Shown here piece after piece: positions 24,383 through 32,285 of a DNA stretch of 34,043 bases. Source of the stretch: JBHEKP01 sp041859375. Lineage in GTDB: Bacteria > Hydrogenedentota > Hydrogenedentia > Hydrogenedentales > CAITNO01. Below the pieces are notes generated by a model, which saw only the letters and a program-made list of their open reading frames with translations, made no database searches and had not been told where the DNA came from. The position numbers were made by a program, and so were the translations under genes. Within the stretch, counting starts at the first letter, position 1; the number at the start of each line of letters is the position of its first letter. The stretch covers positions 1 through 34,043 of the forward strand of contig JBHEKP010000154.1 in NCBI GenBank assembly GCA_041859375.1, in the 5' to 3' direction.

Positions 24383-24437
24383 GAAAGACCAATTGTTGCC
24401 GTTGAGGGTTCTTAGTTAACCCGTCAACCCCTGCCCC

Positions 24438-25664
24438 TTACCGTTTGTCCCGGTCCTTCTCCTTTGCGCTGTCGCGCGAGGGCACGTCGGGCGGGGTGGC
24501 GTTGCGGCCGAAGAGACCGAGGAATACGCAGGTGGAAAACACCTGGATGCCGGTCATGGCAAGGGTGCCGCTGAGGAATGCGGCGCGCAGCGACGCCGTG
24601 ACTGACGCCGGCTCCGCGGCGTCAAGGCGCAGCAGGGACCAGCCCAGTCCCGCCAGTCCCGCCAGCAGGACCGCCGTGCTGAGCAGCAGCCCGTTTTCAA
24701 GCATGATCAGGCGGCGCACCACCTCGGAGAAACGGCCCAGAAAACCGTGCTCGTGCCAGCGCGGATGGGCGATGCGATCCTGCGAGGTGAGGCCGAGCAG
24801 CAGCGTCTGCACGCCCACCTGCGCCATGAGCACCCCCGCAAGGGCCGCCGCCGCATAGGTGGCCGGGGGCAGCCGGTCCGCCGCCAGCCACACCAGCGCC
24901 AGCCCCGTCAGGATGGACACCATCCCCGGCCCGAAAAACAGCCAGAGCGGCGCGTAGTGCAGCATGAGCTGCAAATGCCGCCATCCGTCCCGGAAGGAGC
25001 GCAGGTGCGGCTCGCGGCCCCGCTGGTCGCGGTGGAAATGGATGGGCACCTCCGCGATGCGCAGCTTGTGGTGCGTGGCCTGGATGATCATCTCCGAGGC
25101 GAATTCCATGCCCTCGGTGCACAGCGACATGCGGTCCAGCGCCTCCCGGGTGATCCCGCGCAGGCCGCAGTTGATGTCGGTTATCTTTGCGCGGAACAGC
25201 AGCCGCGCCATGATTGTGAGGGCGGGCGTGCCGAAATAGCGGTGGTGCGTGGGCATCGCGCCGGGGTCTATTTTCCCGCGCATCCGCGAGCCCATCACCA
25301 TGTCCGCGCCGCCGCGCAGCGCCGCCGCCACCTCCGGCACATAGGCCGGGTCGTAGGAAAGGTCCGCGTCCATGAACACCAGGAAGGGCGCCCGCGCCAC
25401 GGCAAGTCCCGCGCGCAGGGCGCATCCGTAGCCGCGGCCCCGCACCGGCACCACCCGCGCGCCGCATTCCTCCGCGATGGCGGCGGACCGGTCCGTGGAT
25501 CCGTTGTCCGCCACGACGATTTCCCCCGCCAGCCCCGCGCCGTCCAGCGCGGCCCGCGCCCGCCGCACGCATTCGGCGAGGGTCTTCTCCTCGTTCAGGC
25601 AGGGGAAGACCACGCTTACCTCGGGCGCGCCGGGTTCCGTTCCATAATGTTCACCGGTTTCCAT
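24438..25664 (-). CDS. Membrane-anchored family 2 glycosyltransferase
   Basis: About 408 aa from ATG 25664 (METGEHYGTEPG). Residues about 15-230 form a GT-A fold of the polyprenyl-phosphate sugar synthase type: VSVVFPCLNEEKTLAECV, ADNGSTDRSA, the DAD metal motif in FLVFMDADLSYDP and TDINCGLRGI. Four hydrophobic segments follow (LWLFFGPGMVSILTG, AAAALAGVLMAQVGVQ, GLLLSTAVLLAGLAG and SGTLAMTGIQVFSTCVF), then a charged tail. It probably loads a sugar onto a lipid carrier for envelope glycans. Its start overlaps or abuts the upstream gene's end, which suggests an operon on this strand. Confidence 0.87.
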   Translation of the reverse strand: METGEHYGTEPGAPEVSVVFPCLNEEKTLAECVRRARAALDGAGLAGEIVVADNGSTDRSAAIAEECGARVVPVRGRGYGCALRAGLAVARAPFLVFMDADLSYDPAYVPEVAAALRGGADMVMGSRMRGKIDPGAMPTHHRYFGTPALTIMARLLFRAKITDINCGLRGITREALDRMSLCTEGMEFASEMIIQATHHKLRIAEVPIHFHRDQRGREPHLRSFRDGWRHLQLMLHYAPLWLFFGPGMVSILTGLALVWLAADRLPPATYAAAALAGVLMAQVGVQTLLLGLTSQDRIAHPRWHEHGFLGRFSEVVRRLIMLENGLLLSTAVLLAGLAGLGWSLLRLDAAEPASVTASLRAAFLSGTLAMTGIQVFSTCVFLGLFGRNATPPDVPSRDSAKEKDRDKR

Positions 25665-25672
25665 GGCTGGTA

Positions 25673-27085
25673 TTATATCCACCGCAGGAAGTTCGCCGCC
25701 TGCGCCCACTGGCGGGGATGGGCCGCCAGTTCCAGCGCCTGCCGCATCACAAAAGCCGGCCGCAGGTAAAACCTGCGGAACAGGCGCGTTCGGAAATAGT
25801 CCACCTGCTCCGGGCTGATGGCGCCCGTGTTCATGATTGAGGGGCCGCCAAAGTCGTACTTGGCCCAGGGCACGGGCAGTATCCAGCCGTTCTTCCGGGC
25901 CGTCTCGCCCAGCTCCGTCTTGGGATAGGGCACCGCCGCGTAGGCCTGCACATAGTCCAGGCCCAGTTCCAGCGCGAAGCGCACCGTGGCCTCCGCCGTT
26001 TCCGGCGTTTCACCCGGCAGCCCGAAAATGAAATGGCCCATGCTGCGCAGCCCCGCCTCCCGGCACAGCCGCACCGCCCGCCGCATGTCCTCCACGGTCT
26101 CGCCCTTGCGTGCCCCGTTCAAAATGTCCTGGCAGCCTGTTTCAATGCCGAGCCCCAGCAGGAAGCAGCCCGACCGTTTCATCAGCGCCAGCATCTCCGG
26201 CTCCACCTGGTCGGCGCGGGTCGTCGCCGCCCACGAATTCTTCCAGCCCCGCTCCAGGAACGCCTCGCACAGGGAAAGGGCGAAGGGCTTGTCATGGGCG
26301 AAAATCTCCTCCCAAAACAGAAAATCGCGCAGCCCCTGATCGCGCATGCATCCTTCCATCTCGGCGAGGACATACTCCAGCGAGTGCCGCCGCAGCCGCC
26401 GCCCGTGGTAGGCCGGGGCGATGCAGAAGGTGCAGCCGCCCGGACAGCCCCGCGCCATGTTGATCAGCGTGAAGGGCCGCCCGTTGTTCGGCAGGCGGTA
26501 CGCCCCGGTCCGCAGCAGATCCCGCGCGGGGAAGGGGAGGGAGTCCAGGTCGCGCAGCAGCGGGCGTGGCGGCCCCGCAACCACGGAACCGTCTTCCCGG
26601 CGCAGCAGCCCCGGTGTTCCCTCCAGCGTTTCACCCTGCCCCATCCGTCCCAGCACCTCGTCAAAGGTCTCCTCGGGCTCCCCCTGGATGGCGCAGTCAA
26701 AGTCCGGAAAGGCCAGCAGTGATTCCTCGTCCAGCAGGGTGAAAAACTGGCCGATGCCCAGCACCACCGCCCCCGGAACCGCCGCCTTGACCGCGCGGGC
26801 AAATGCGGCATCCCCTTCAATGGACGGGAACCCGGTGTTCACCACCACCAAATCAGGCTTAAACCGGGACACCCGGCCGGTGAAAGACTCCAGGGTCGCG
26901 CCCCGCTCCACGTTTCCGTCGATGAGTTCCACCGCCGCCCCGCGCCGCCGCGCCAGCGCCGCCAGCCCGGCCAGCGTCAGCGGCGGCCAAACCGACGCCC
27001 ACGAGGCCACGCTCTGCATGCACCGGCCCTCGCGGATAAAGCGCTGTCCCCGCACCGGGGGGGGATTCACAAGTGAAATTTTCAT
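25673..27085 (-). CDS. B12-binding-domain radical SAM protein
   Basis: About 470 aa if it starts at ATG 27085 (MKISLVNPPPVRGQRFI). A longer frame to 27148 lacks family support, and no strong SD is visible for either. Residues about 1-150 match a cobalamin-binding Rossmann domain, but no DxHxxG is seen, so B12 may not bind through histidine. The radical SAM core has the cluster cysteines C214, C218 and C221 in ARGCPGGCTFCIAP, then GLGIETGCQDILNGARKG and GHFIFGLPGETPETAEA. Relatives modify lipids, cofactors or natural products. The substrate here is unknown. It is adjacent to the glycosyltransferase. Confidence 0.87.
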   Translation of the reverse strand: MKISLVNPPPVRGQRFIREGRCMQSVASWASVWPPLTLAGLAALARRRGAAVELIDGNVERGATLESFTGRVSRFKPDLVVVNTGFPSIEGDAAFARAVKAAVPGAVVLGIGQFFTLLDEESLLAFPDFDCAIQGEPEETFDEVLGRMGQGETLEGTPGLLRREDGSVVAGPPRPLLRDLDSLPFPARDLLRTGAYRLPNNGRPFTLINMARGCPGGCTFCIAPAYHGRRLRRHSLEYVLAEMEGCMRDQGLRDFLFWEEIFAHDKPFALSLCEAFLERGWKNSWAATTRADQVEPEMLALMKRSGCFLLGLGIETGCQDILNGARKGETVEDMRRAVRLCREAGLRSMGHFIFGLPGETPETAEATVRFALELGLDYVQAYAAVPYPKTELGETARKNGWILPVPWAKYDFGGPSIMNTGAISPEQVDYFRTRLFRRFYLRPAFVMRQALELAAHPRQWAQAANFLRWI

Positions 27086-27210
27086 GGACAAGGGCTTTTT
27101 CCCAAAAATACGGCCATTCTTCATCATGCTCACAAAACACTCTAACACCCGACCGGCATGCTGTCAATTCAACGGCGCGAAAAACACCGCGCGGGGCTTC
27201 CCTTCCGGCA

Positions 27211-27239
27211 TTGAAAAAAAACCATCGGGGCGATATGAT
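27211..27239 (+). promoter_or_regulatory. Candidate sigma-70 promoter for the PilZ gene
   Basis: TTGAAA (27211-27216), a 17-bp spacer and TATGAT (27234-27239), each one base from consensus, lie 48 bp before ATG 27287. This is the best-matching promoter seen in the window. Confidence 0.65.
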
Positions 27240-27286
27240 GGGGGTGTGGCGGACGGGGCGTCCGGCCCGGTTCAAACGGAGGCGCT

Positions 27287-27637
27287 ATGAACAACGAAGC
27301 GATGGAAAGACGGCGGTATCCCCGCAGCCGGCGCAGTGTCCGGGTGGTTCATGATGAGTCCGGCCCCGGCCTGCTCAACCATGTGGACAACATCAGCGCG
27401 GCGGGCGTGCTCTGCCACACGGTGAAGCCCGTGCCGCTCATGACAAAAATCGCCATGATTTTCGAGCTCCCCAAGCCCGCGCCAAAGCGTGTCGCCGCCG
27501 AGGGGGTTGTGGTCCGCTGCGACCCGGACGAGCTGGGCGACGACAAATTCCGGGTGGCCATCCTGTTCACCCATGTCAGCCCCGATGACGAGGAGGCCAT
27601 CCACCAGTTTGTGAAGGCCGATCTCGAGGAGGAGTAG
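27287..27637 (+). CDS. PilZ domain protein
   Basis: A 116-aa single-domain protein with both c-di-GMP-binding motifs of PilZ: RxxxR in ERRRYPRSRR near residues 9-13 and NxSxxG in VDNISAAGVLCH. The rest is the usual beta-barrel (FELPKPAPKRVAAEGVVVRC, then FRVAILFTHVSPDDEEAI). It probably reads c-di-GMP and binds a partner that is not encoded nearby. The SD GGAGG lies about seven bases before the ATG. It is monocistronic: its own promoter lies upstream and a terminator directly downstream. Confidence 0.9.
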   Translation: MNNEAMERRRYPRSRRSVRVVHDESGPGLLNHVDNISAAGVLCHTVKPVPLMTKIAMIFELPKPAPKRVAAEGVVVRCDPDELGDDKFRVAILFTHVSPDDEEAIHQFVKADLEEE

Positions 27638-27647
27638 GCGGAAATTG

Positions 27648-27684
27648 AAAAAGCCGCCGCCCTGTCGCGGGGCGGCGGCTTTTT
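27648..27684. terminator. Bidirectional intrinsic terminator
   Basis: A perfect 15-bp stem, AAAAAGCCGCCGCCC (27648-27662) with GGGCGGCGGCTTTTT (27670-27684), and a 7-nt loop. A-tract and T-tract flank both sides, so it can end the PilZ transcript (+) and the nuclease-fold/PDZ transcript (-), which converge here. Confidence 0.92.
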
Positions 27685-27694
27685 GTGCTTTGGG

Positions 27695-28714
27695 TCAGGG
27701 CGCGGTGATGTTCAGGAGCTGTTTCTGGCCGCCCCGGATGATCTCCACCTGGAAATTTTTCACCCCCTTGAACTGCGGGGCCACCTGCATGATCTGGGCC
27801 TCGCTCTCAATCTGGATGCCGTTCACCTTCGAAATGATGTCGCCGTCCTGCAGGCCCGCCTGCGAGGCGTAGGGAATCTGGCTGATGTTGCTCGCCGTCA
27901 GGCCCAGCGGCTTGCCGGAGGCGTCCTTCTCGATGCGCGGTATGTGCTTGAAGATCAGCGACTCCGGGGTCACGCCCTCGGGTATCTTCACGTCCGCGGG
28001 GATGGTGAAGTTGTTCGTGTACACCTGGTCGCCCTTGGCGGAGATGGACTTGGGCTCCTCCTTTTTCTCCTCCTTCGCGGGCTCCGCCGGGGTGGATTCG
28101 CCCGCCGGGACCACCCGGTAGGAGAACTGCTCGCCGCCGTTGCTGCGCCGGTAATCCCAGGGTGCCAGCGGCGCCGCGTCCGTCCAGATGCCCTTCCCCG
28201 CGCCGATGGCCTGGGCGTTGAGCCGTTTCATGTCCCGGTCGTCCGGCGCGTTCTGCCGGTCCCACCAGGCTAGGCCCGCGTCCAGCAGCGTGTTCGCCAC
28301 GTTGATTTCCCCGGCGGTCACCACCACCACGGGGATGCCGAGATTGTCCCGTGTGAGCACGTCCACCCTCACGTTCACGCCGGTCACCGCCTGCATCGCC
28401 GCCTTCTTCGCCTCCTCCGCCTGGGGCTGCCCCGTCTCCGGGCAGTCCACCCCGTACAGGCGCACGTCCACCGGCGTGTCACCCTTGCTCACGGTGAAGC
28501 GGTCCGCCGACTGCATCATGGTCACCGCGCCGGTCCAGGACTCCTGCTGCGGTGTCGCGGGGGGGGCCGCCTCCGCGGGCTTTGCCTCCGGAGCCGCCGC
28601 CTTCGCGTCCGCCGCCGGGGCGGCCTTTTCACTGTCGGGCGCGGCACTCATTTCCTGCGCCGGGCAGGACAGCGCCAGAAGCATCAACACGGCGAAAAAA
28701 GCAATGCGCTTCAT
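27695..28714 (-). CDS. Exported nuclease-fold (SNase-like) protein with C-terminal PDZ domain
   Basis: A 339-aa protein. A signal peptide (MKRIAFFAVLMLLALSCPAQ; the Cys17 lipobox is imperfect) leads to an Ala/Pro-rich linker. Residues about 58-190 fit a staphylococcal-nuclease-like fold: VRLYGVDCPE supplies the Arg85, Asp90 and Glu93 equivalents, then INVANTLLDAGLAWWDRQ. The usual YGR arginine is absent, replaced by LGI at 125-127, and only one of the two DGD aspartates remains (Asp71). Residues about 270-335 are a PDZ domain (AGLQDGDIISKVNGIQI), like that of GspC. Nuclease activity is therefore doubtful. SD is GGAGAA. Confidence 0.82.
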   Translation of the reverse strand: MKRIAFFAVLMLLALSCPAQEMSAAPDSEKAAPAADAKAAAPEAKPAEAAPPATPQQESWTGAVTMMQSADRFTVSKGDTPVDVRLYGVDCPETGQPQAEEAKKAAMQAVTGVNVRVDVLTRDNLGIPVVVVTAGEINVANTLLDAGLAWWDRQNAPDDRDMKRLNAQAIGAGKGIWTDAAPLAPWDYRRSNGGEQFSYRVVPAGESTPAEPAKEEKKEEPKSISAKGDQVYTNNFTIPADVKIPEGVTPESLIFKHIPRIEKDASGKPLGLTASNISQIPYASQAGLQDGDIISKVNGIQIESEAQIMQVAPQFKGVKNFQVEIIRGGQKQLLNITAP

Positions 28715-28761
28715 GGGATTTCTCCAGCAGGACCGGGGTTAATCTCCGGCGCCTGTTGGTG

Positions 28762-28767
28762 ATTATA
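28762..28767 (-). promoter_or_regulatory. Candidate -10 element for the nuclease-fold/PDZ gene
   Basis: A perfect TATAAT on the minus strand (ATTATA on +), 47 bp upstream of ATG 28714. No convincing -35 is seen at 15-19 bp spacing. Confidence 0.45.
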
Positions 28768-28802
28768 CTCCGCCGCGGCCAAAACGCGAAACGCCCCGCG
28801 CC

Positions 28803-31478
28803 TCATTCTTCTGCGCGGCAGGGAACCAGTGTGACCGGCCCCGCCAGCCCCGACGGTGCCACCGGCCAGGCCGAGGCGTCAAAGGGCTTGTAGTCAATGT
28901 TGACGAAGTAGAAGTTCCGCCATTTCACGCCCGCCCGGTCCATCGCCGCGATCCGGTTGGCCATCAGGTTCGACACCTCCGCCTCGATCACGTTCCCGCC
29001 GGGCTTCAGCAGCCCGGTCACGCGCAGCCGCTGGTGTTCGTGCCAGCGCACCCCCGCCTCCGTCCCGTTGATCCGCACCCTTGCGCTCTCGCGCACCTCC
29101 CCAAGGTCGATCAGCCATTCCGTCCCCGCAGGGCTTTCGGGGAGCACGAACCGGGCGGTGTAACGGGCGGTGCCCGAAAAGGCGTCCGTGTCCGGTGTGC
29201 CGCGTCCGGTCCAGCACGCGGCCTCGGCGCTCTCATACCCCTCAGGAATCACCGGGCCGCCCTCAAGGAATTCCACCCGCCAGGGCCCCCCGACGCGCAC
29301 CGGCTCCCCTTCGGGTGCCAGGTATTTCCAGACCGCCGTTTTCACCGCCTCGCCGGTGAGCCGGACGATGCACGCGGCGTTTTGGGCGATTTGCAGGCGC
29401 ACCCCCGTGCGGCCCTCCGCGCCGGGGCGCGTCCGCGCCATGCCCCGTTCCCCCGAAAGGGGCTCGAAAATGTAAACCGCCTTTGCGGGCGCGGCAAATT
29501 CCGCCCAGCCGTCAAAATCCGCGCCGCTCCGGTTCACCAGGAAATAATCCCGCCCGGAATCCGTCTCCCGCCGCACAAAGCGGAGCCCCTGCTCCCCAAG
29601 CGTCTCCCGCCGCACCCCCGCCTCTTCCAGGCCCGCCGCCACGGTGTCCGGCTCAAAAAGGGTCTTCCCGGCCGCGCTTCGGAGCTTTTCCGTCGCCGCC
29701 TTCAGCAGCGCGCGCCGCTCCCCCAGCCGGTCCAGCCCCGGCGCGTCCCGGTCCGTGCCGCCCATAAACACCACCTTGCGGCCCGATTCCGCCAGCGTGG
29801 CCAGCCGCTCCATCGTGGTGTGGGGCATGAAGCGGCACGGCGGCACCACAATCACGGCGTTCGCGCGCGGGTTCTCCAGTTGTTTGTCGGAAATGTAGTC
29901 AAAGTCATACCCCTGTTCCTGCAGCGCCTTTGCCGTCTCGTGAAAAGGCGCCAGCCGGGTGTGCAGCCAGTCCTGCGTCTTGTGCACCGACAGGCAGAAC
30001 AGCGGGGCCTCGCCGGGTTTGCCGCCGCTGTGCCACAGGTCGTAAACCGGCCAGTACAGCAGCACGTCGGCGGCGGGCGCGCCGCCCTGCAGGATGGACT
30101 GGCACCGCGTGATGTAGGCGTTCAGCGCGGGGAAGTCCCGGTGAAAGGTGTTGGTCGGGCCGAAATGGGTGGAGGCGTAAAAAAGCAGGCCGGGCCAGGG
30201 TGCGTCGGCGGGGGAGTAGGCCGTGCCGTGGTAGAAAATGTGGTTGACGCCGCCCAGAAAGAAATCGTCCACCGCGGGCTTCACCGCGGCCAGCGTTTCC
30301 TGGAAGTGCTCGCGCAGCCAGGTGCAGGATTCCGAGGACACCAGCCGCAGGCCCGCGTTGTGGGCGGCGGAGGAGGCGAACTTCGTCATCAGCAGTTCCG
30401 CGCCCTCCGGGCCGAAACCCTCCGTTTCCGGCGTGTCCGCCGCCGCGTAAAGGTCCAGCAGGTTGCCGGGCGATCCGTGCGCCTCAGAGCGCGTCTCCGC
30501 GCCCCGTCCGCGGCACCATTCCACCCAGGGCCGCGTGAACCCCTCCAGCAGCAGGTCGCCCACGGTCTCGTTGTAGTCCGACTGCACCCGCGCCGCCCTG
30601 TCCGGATCGCCGTGGCCCAGCAGCGCGTCCAGGTGCCTCCGCAGGTCGTAGCCGCGCCGCTGGAGGAACGCCGCCGGGAATTCCGCCGTCCAGTTCGCGT
30701 TGTACACCTCGTAGGAGTCCAGGTAGAAACAGCGCGGCCCCGCGCCCCGGTGGCCGTCAAAGGCCCTTGTGAAGGGTTCCAGGTAGGCGTCCAGCGCCTT
30801 CCGCGAAAAATGATCCAGCACGTTGCCCTCGCCGCCCGGCGCGGCACGCTTCACCTGCTGGCGCGTCCACCCCCTGAACAACGCCACCACGCGCCAGTCC
30901 CCCGCGTCGGGCGTCCACCGGAGAACGTTGTCCGGACCCACCTTCGCCGCCAAGTCCTGCGCCGTTCCCTCCGGGCCGAAGGCCATGACCGTCTCCAGGC
31001 GCGCCTCCGGCTGGTCCAGGCAGATCAGCGCCGCCTCCAGCCCCTGCCCCGCCTCCGCCTCCAGCGTCAGGAAAAAGGCGCGCGACGCCGCCTCCGCCTC
31101 GCCCACCCAGGGGCCGCCGTAGGGCCAGCCGGTCCCAAGGGTCATGTCCACGCCCATGCCGTTCTTTTCCGCCTCCTCCACCGCCGCGCCAAGCATTTCC
31201 ATCCACTGCGGGCTGATAAAGGGGATGTTCCGGTCCTCATGCCCCTCCGCGCCGTAAATGGGGATGATGTGCGCCCCGCCCAGGCCCGCCTCCTTGTACT
31301 GGGCGAAATGCCGCGCCAGCTCCTCCCGCGTGACCGCGCTGCCCATCCACCACCAGTAGGTCCAGGGTTTGCTCTCCCGCGTCACTTCCGGCCACTCATG
31401 GGCCGGTGCGGCGGCGGACTGGCTTGTTGCGGCGCACAGGGAGGCAATGAGGATCGGGGCAAAAAGAAGGCGTTTCAT
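28803..31478 (-). CDS. Secreted glycoside hydrolase, GH106-like (alpha-L-rhamnosidase family)
   Basis: An 891-aa exported enzyme with an N-terminal signal peptide (MKRLLFAPILIASLCAATSQ, cut near SAAA). The N-terminal catalytic region has SKPWTYWWWMGSAVTREEL, GLGGAHIIPIYGAEGHEDRN and MGVDMTLGTGWPYGGPW, which I recognise as the GH106 (Glyco_hydro_106) pattern. The YLDSYEVYNANWTAEFP and LVSSESCTWLREHFQ segments hold candidate acid residues. The C-terminal 150 residues look like a galactose-binding-type beta sandwich (AVWKYLAPEGEPVRVGGPWR). It probably removes rhamnose from plant or algal glycans. AAGGAGA is the SD. Confidence 0.87.
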   Translation of the reverse strand: MKRLLFAPILIASLCAATSQSAAAPAHEWPEVTRESKPWTYWWWMGSAVTREELARHFAQYKEAGLGGAHIIPIYGAEGHEDRNIPFISPQWMEMLGAAVEEAEKNGMGVDMTLGTGWPYGGPWVGEAEAASRAFFLTLEAEAGQGLEAALICLDQPEARLETVMAFGPEGTAQDLAAKVGPDNVLRWTPDAGDWRVVALFRGWTRQQVKRAAPGGEGNVLDHFSRKALDAYLEPFTRAFDGHRGAGPRCFYLDSYEVYNANWTAEFPAAFLQRRGYDLRRHLDALLGHGDPDRAARVQSDYNETVGDLLLEGFTRPWVEWCRGRGAETRSEAHGSPGNLLDLYAAADTPETEGFGPEGAELLMTKFASSAAHNAGLRLVSSESCTWLREHFQETLAAVKPAVDDFFLGGVNHIFYHGTAYSPADAPWPGLLFYASTHFGPTNTFHRDFPALNAYITRCQSILQGGAPAADVLLYWPVYDLWHSGGKPGEAPLFCLSVHKTQDWLHTRLAPFHETAKALQEQGYDFDYISDKQLENPRANAVIVVPPCRFMPHTTMERLATLAESGRKVVFMGGTDRDAPGLDRLGERRALLKAATEKLRSAAGKTLFEPDTVAAGLEEAGVRRETLGEQGLRFVRRETDSGRDYFLVNRSGADFDGWAEFAAPAKAVYIFEPLSGERGMARTRPGAEGRTGVRLQIAQNAACIVRLTGEAVKTAVWKYLAPEGEPVRVGGPWRVEFLEGGPVIPEGYESAEAACWTGRGTPDTDAFSGTARYTARFVLPESPAGTEWLIDLGEVRESARVRINGTEAGVRWHEHQRLRVTGLLKPGGNVIEAEVSNLMANRIAAMDRAGVKWRNFYFVNIDYKPFDASAWPVAPSGLAGPVTLVPCRAEE

Positions 31479-31499
31479 GGCGGCGGTCTCCTTGTGCGG

Positions 31500-31527
31500 A
31501 GTATGCCAGAAATCACCGTTGGGTCAA
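31500..31527 (-). promoter_or_regulatory. Candidate promoter for the GH106-like gene
   Basis: On the minus strand TTGACC (31522-31527), a 16-bp spacer and CATACT (31500-31505) lie 21 bp before the ATG at 31478. The -35 is one base from consensus and the -10 two bases off. Confidence 0.5.
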
Positions 31528-31664
31528 AACGCAAAAAACCACCGGTGCGTGGCATGCCGGGGGGCATCCTACCGGCCTGTATGAATGGCATGCTGCCGAA
31601 TCCCGCCATAATCGCGCGCCACCGCCGTGGCGGACCTGAAAAAGTGGAGTTTTTGTGAGAAATA

Positions 31665-31673
31665 TGTGATAAT
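31665..31673 (+). promoter_or_regulatory. Candidate extended -10 promoter of the microprotein locus
   Basis: TGTGATAAT is a TGn-extended -10 with the hexamer GATAAT. No good -35 lies at standard spacing, which extended -10 promoters can tolerate. It would give a leader of about 190 nt before the first microprotein. Confidence 0.35.
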
Positions 31674-31715
31674 CCGGCCTGCAAGGGATGTATTTTTGAC
31701 CTGTTGTCATCTTCG

Positions 31716-31751
31716 GCACGGTCCTTGCCTATTACACCGCATAGACCGTGC
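31716..31751 (+). other. Leader hairpin upstream of the microprotein genes
   Basis: GCACGGTC (31716-31723) pairs exactly with GACCGTGC (31744-31751) across a 20-nt loop that reads CTTGCCTATTACACCGCATA. It lies inside the presumed 5' leader. There is no T-tract, so it is more likely an mRNA fold or a protein/sRNA site than a terminator. Confidence 0.4.
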
Positions 31752-31867
31752 TGGCATGCGTCCCGAGCAGGATTCGTCAAGGCGGTCCGAGGAGCGCGCC
31801 GGATTAATGTGGCCGGCGGGTGTGAACAAAAAGCGGATAGGATATCCAAAACGAAGGAGGTATGAAG

Positions 31868-31987
31868 ATGTTGATAGTCAGTTTCCTGCAGGCGCTGTTT
31901 GACAATGTGTTCGCCTACATTTTCGCAACCTTGGCGGGCGCTTTTGGCGGCCTGCTGGACGGTCTTTTCGGCGTTGAGCGCGGCTAG
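31868..31987 (+). CDS. Microprotein A: 39-aa hydrophobic Gly-rich peptide
   Basis: An unrecognised small ORF with an unusually strong SD, AAGGAGGT (31854-31861). ATG 31868 is spaced 6 bases from it; ATG 31862 in the same frame is too close. The 39-aa product starts MLIVSFLQALFDNVF and continues through AYIFATLAGAFGGLLDGLF to VERG. It could be one membrane helix or an amphipathic peptide, with GxxxG at residues 24-28 and acids only at 12, 31 and 37. It aligns without gaps to microprotein B. Function unknown: small membrane protein, toxin-like or bacteriocin-like peptide are possibilities. No immunity, export or protease gene is adjacent. Confidence 0.72.
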   Translation: MLIVSFLQALFDNVFAYIFATLAGAFGGLLDGLFGVERG

Positions 31988-32081
31988 ACCCGCCCATGGG
32001 CTTGGCGCCCGCAGTGCCGGGACGCCATGGATTGACAGGATTCAAACCGGGGTGTGACACCCGGACAGAAAGGAAGAAAGC

Positions 32082-32219
32082 ATGTTCTCCGCAAACGGTT
32101 TTTTGGCAGTGCTTGTGGACACAATCGTTGACTTTATCATCGGCCTGGTTGGCGGCGCCGTGACGGGTTTCTTCAGCGACCTGTTCTTCGGCGGCGGCGG
32201 CGATCCCCTCCTCGGGTAG
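32082..32219 (+). CDS. Microprotein B: 45-aa hydrophobic Gly-rich peptide
   Basis: A second unrecognised small ORF, 94 bp after microprotein A, with the SD AAAGGAAG (32069-32076). It starts MFSANGFLAVLVDTIVDFII, continues GLVGGAVTGFFSDLFF and ends GGGGDPLLG. Residues 7-40 align without gaps to residues 6-39 of A: 11 of 34 identical, and the GxxxG (25-29) falls in the same column. Asp13, Asp17 and Asp33 interrupt the hydrophobic run. A terminator follows 22 bp downstream, which supports real transcription of the pair. A bulged hairpin (about 32048-32065) sits just before its SD. Confidence 0.72.
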   Translation: MFSANGFLAVLVDTIVDFIIGLVGGAVTGFFSDLFFGGGGDPLLG

Positions 32220-32241
32220 GCGTCCCGTTACGCGATCAAGA

Positions 32242-32285
32242 CGCCCGCCCGGTTCCCGATGGGGCCGGGCGGGCGCTTTTTTTTC
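32242..32285 (+). terminator. Intrinsic terminator after the microprotein pair
   Basis: An 11-bp perfect GC stem (32242-32252 with 32265-32275), a 12-nt loop and then C plus eight T. It separates the microprotein transcript from the oxidoreductase gene. Confidence 0.9.

Larger units (their letters stand above)
31479..31853. other. Intergenic region between the GH106-like gene and the microprotein locus
   Basis: I see no gene longer than a few codons with an SD on either strand. The left end holds the SD and promoter of the minus-strand hydrolase. A 6-bp hairpin, CGCCAC(CGCC)GTGGCG, lies at 31617-31632 without a T-tract. The right part appears to be the promoter and long leader of the two microprotein genes. 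Confidence 0.6.

Noticed and set aside
29034..31658. 874-codon plus-strand open frame inside the GH106-like gene
   Set aside because: It is an Arg/Pro-rich antisense frame produced by GC bias; the minus strand has the signal peptide and family motifs.
31704..31735. TTGTCA and TATTAC as a second promoter of the microprotein locus
   Set aside because: The spacer is 20 bp, too long for a normal sigma-70 promoter.
32032..32037. TTGACA before microprotein B
   Set aside because: The expected -10 window reads TGACAC or nearby GC-rich bases, so an independent promoter for B is not supported.
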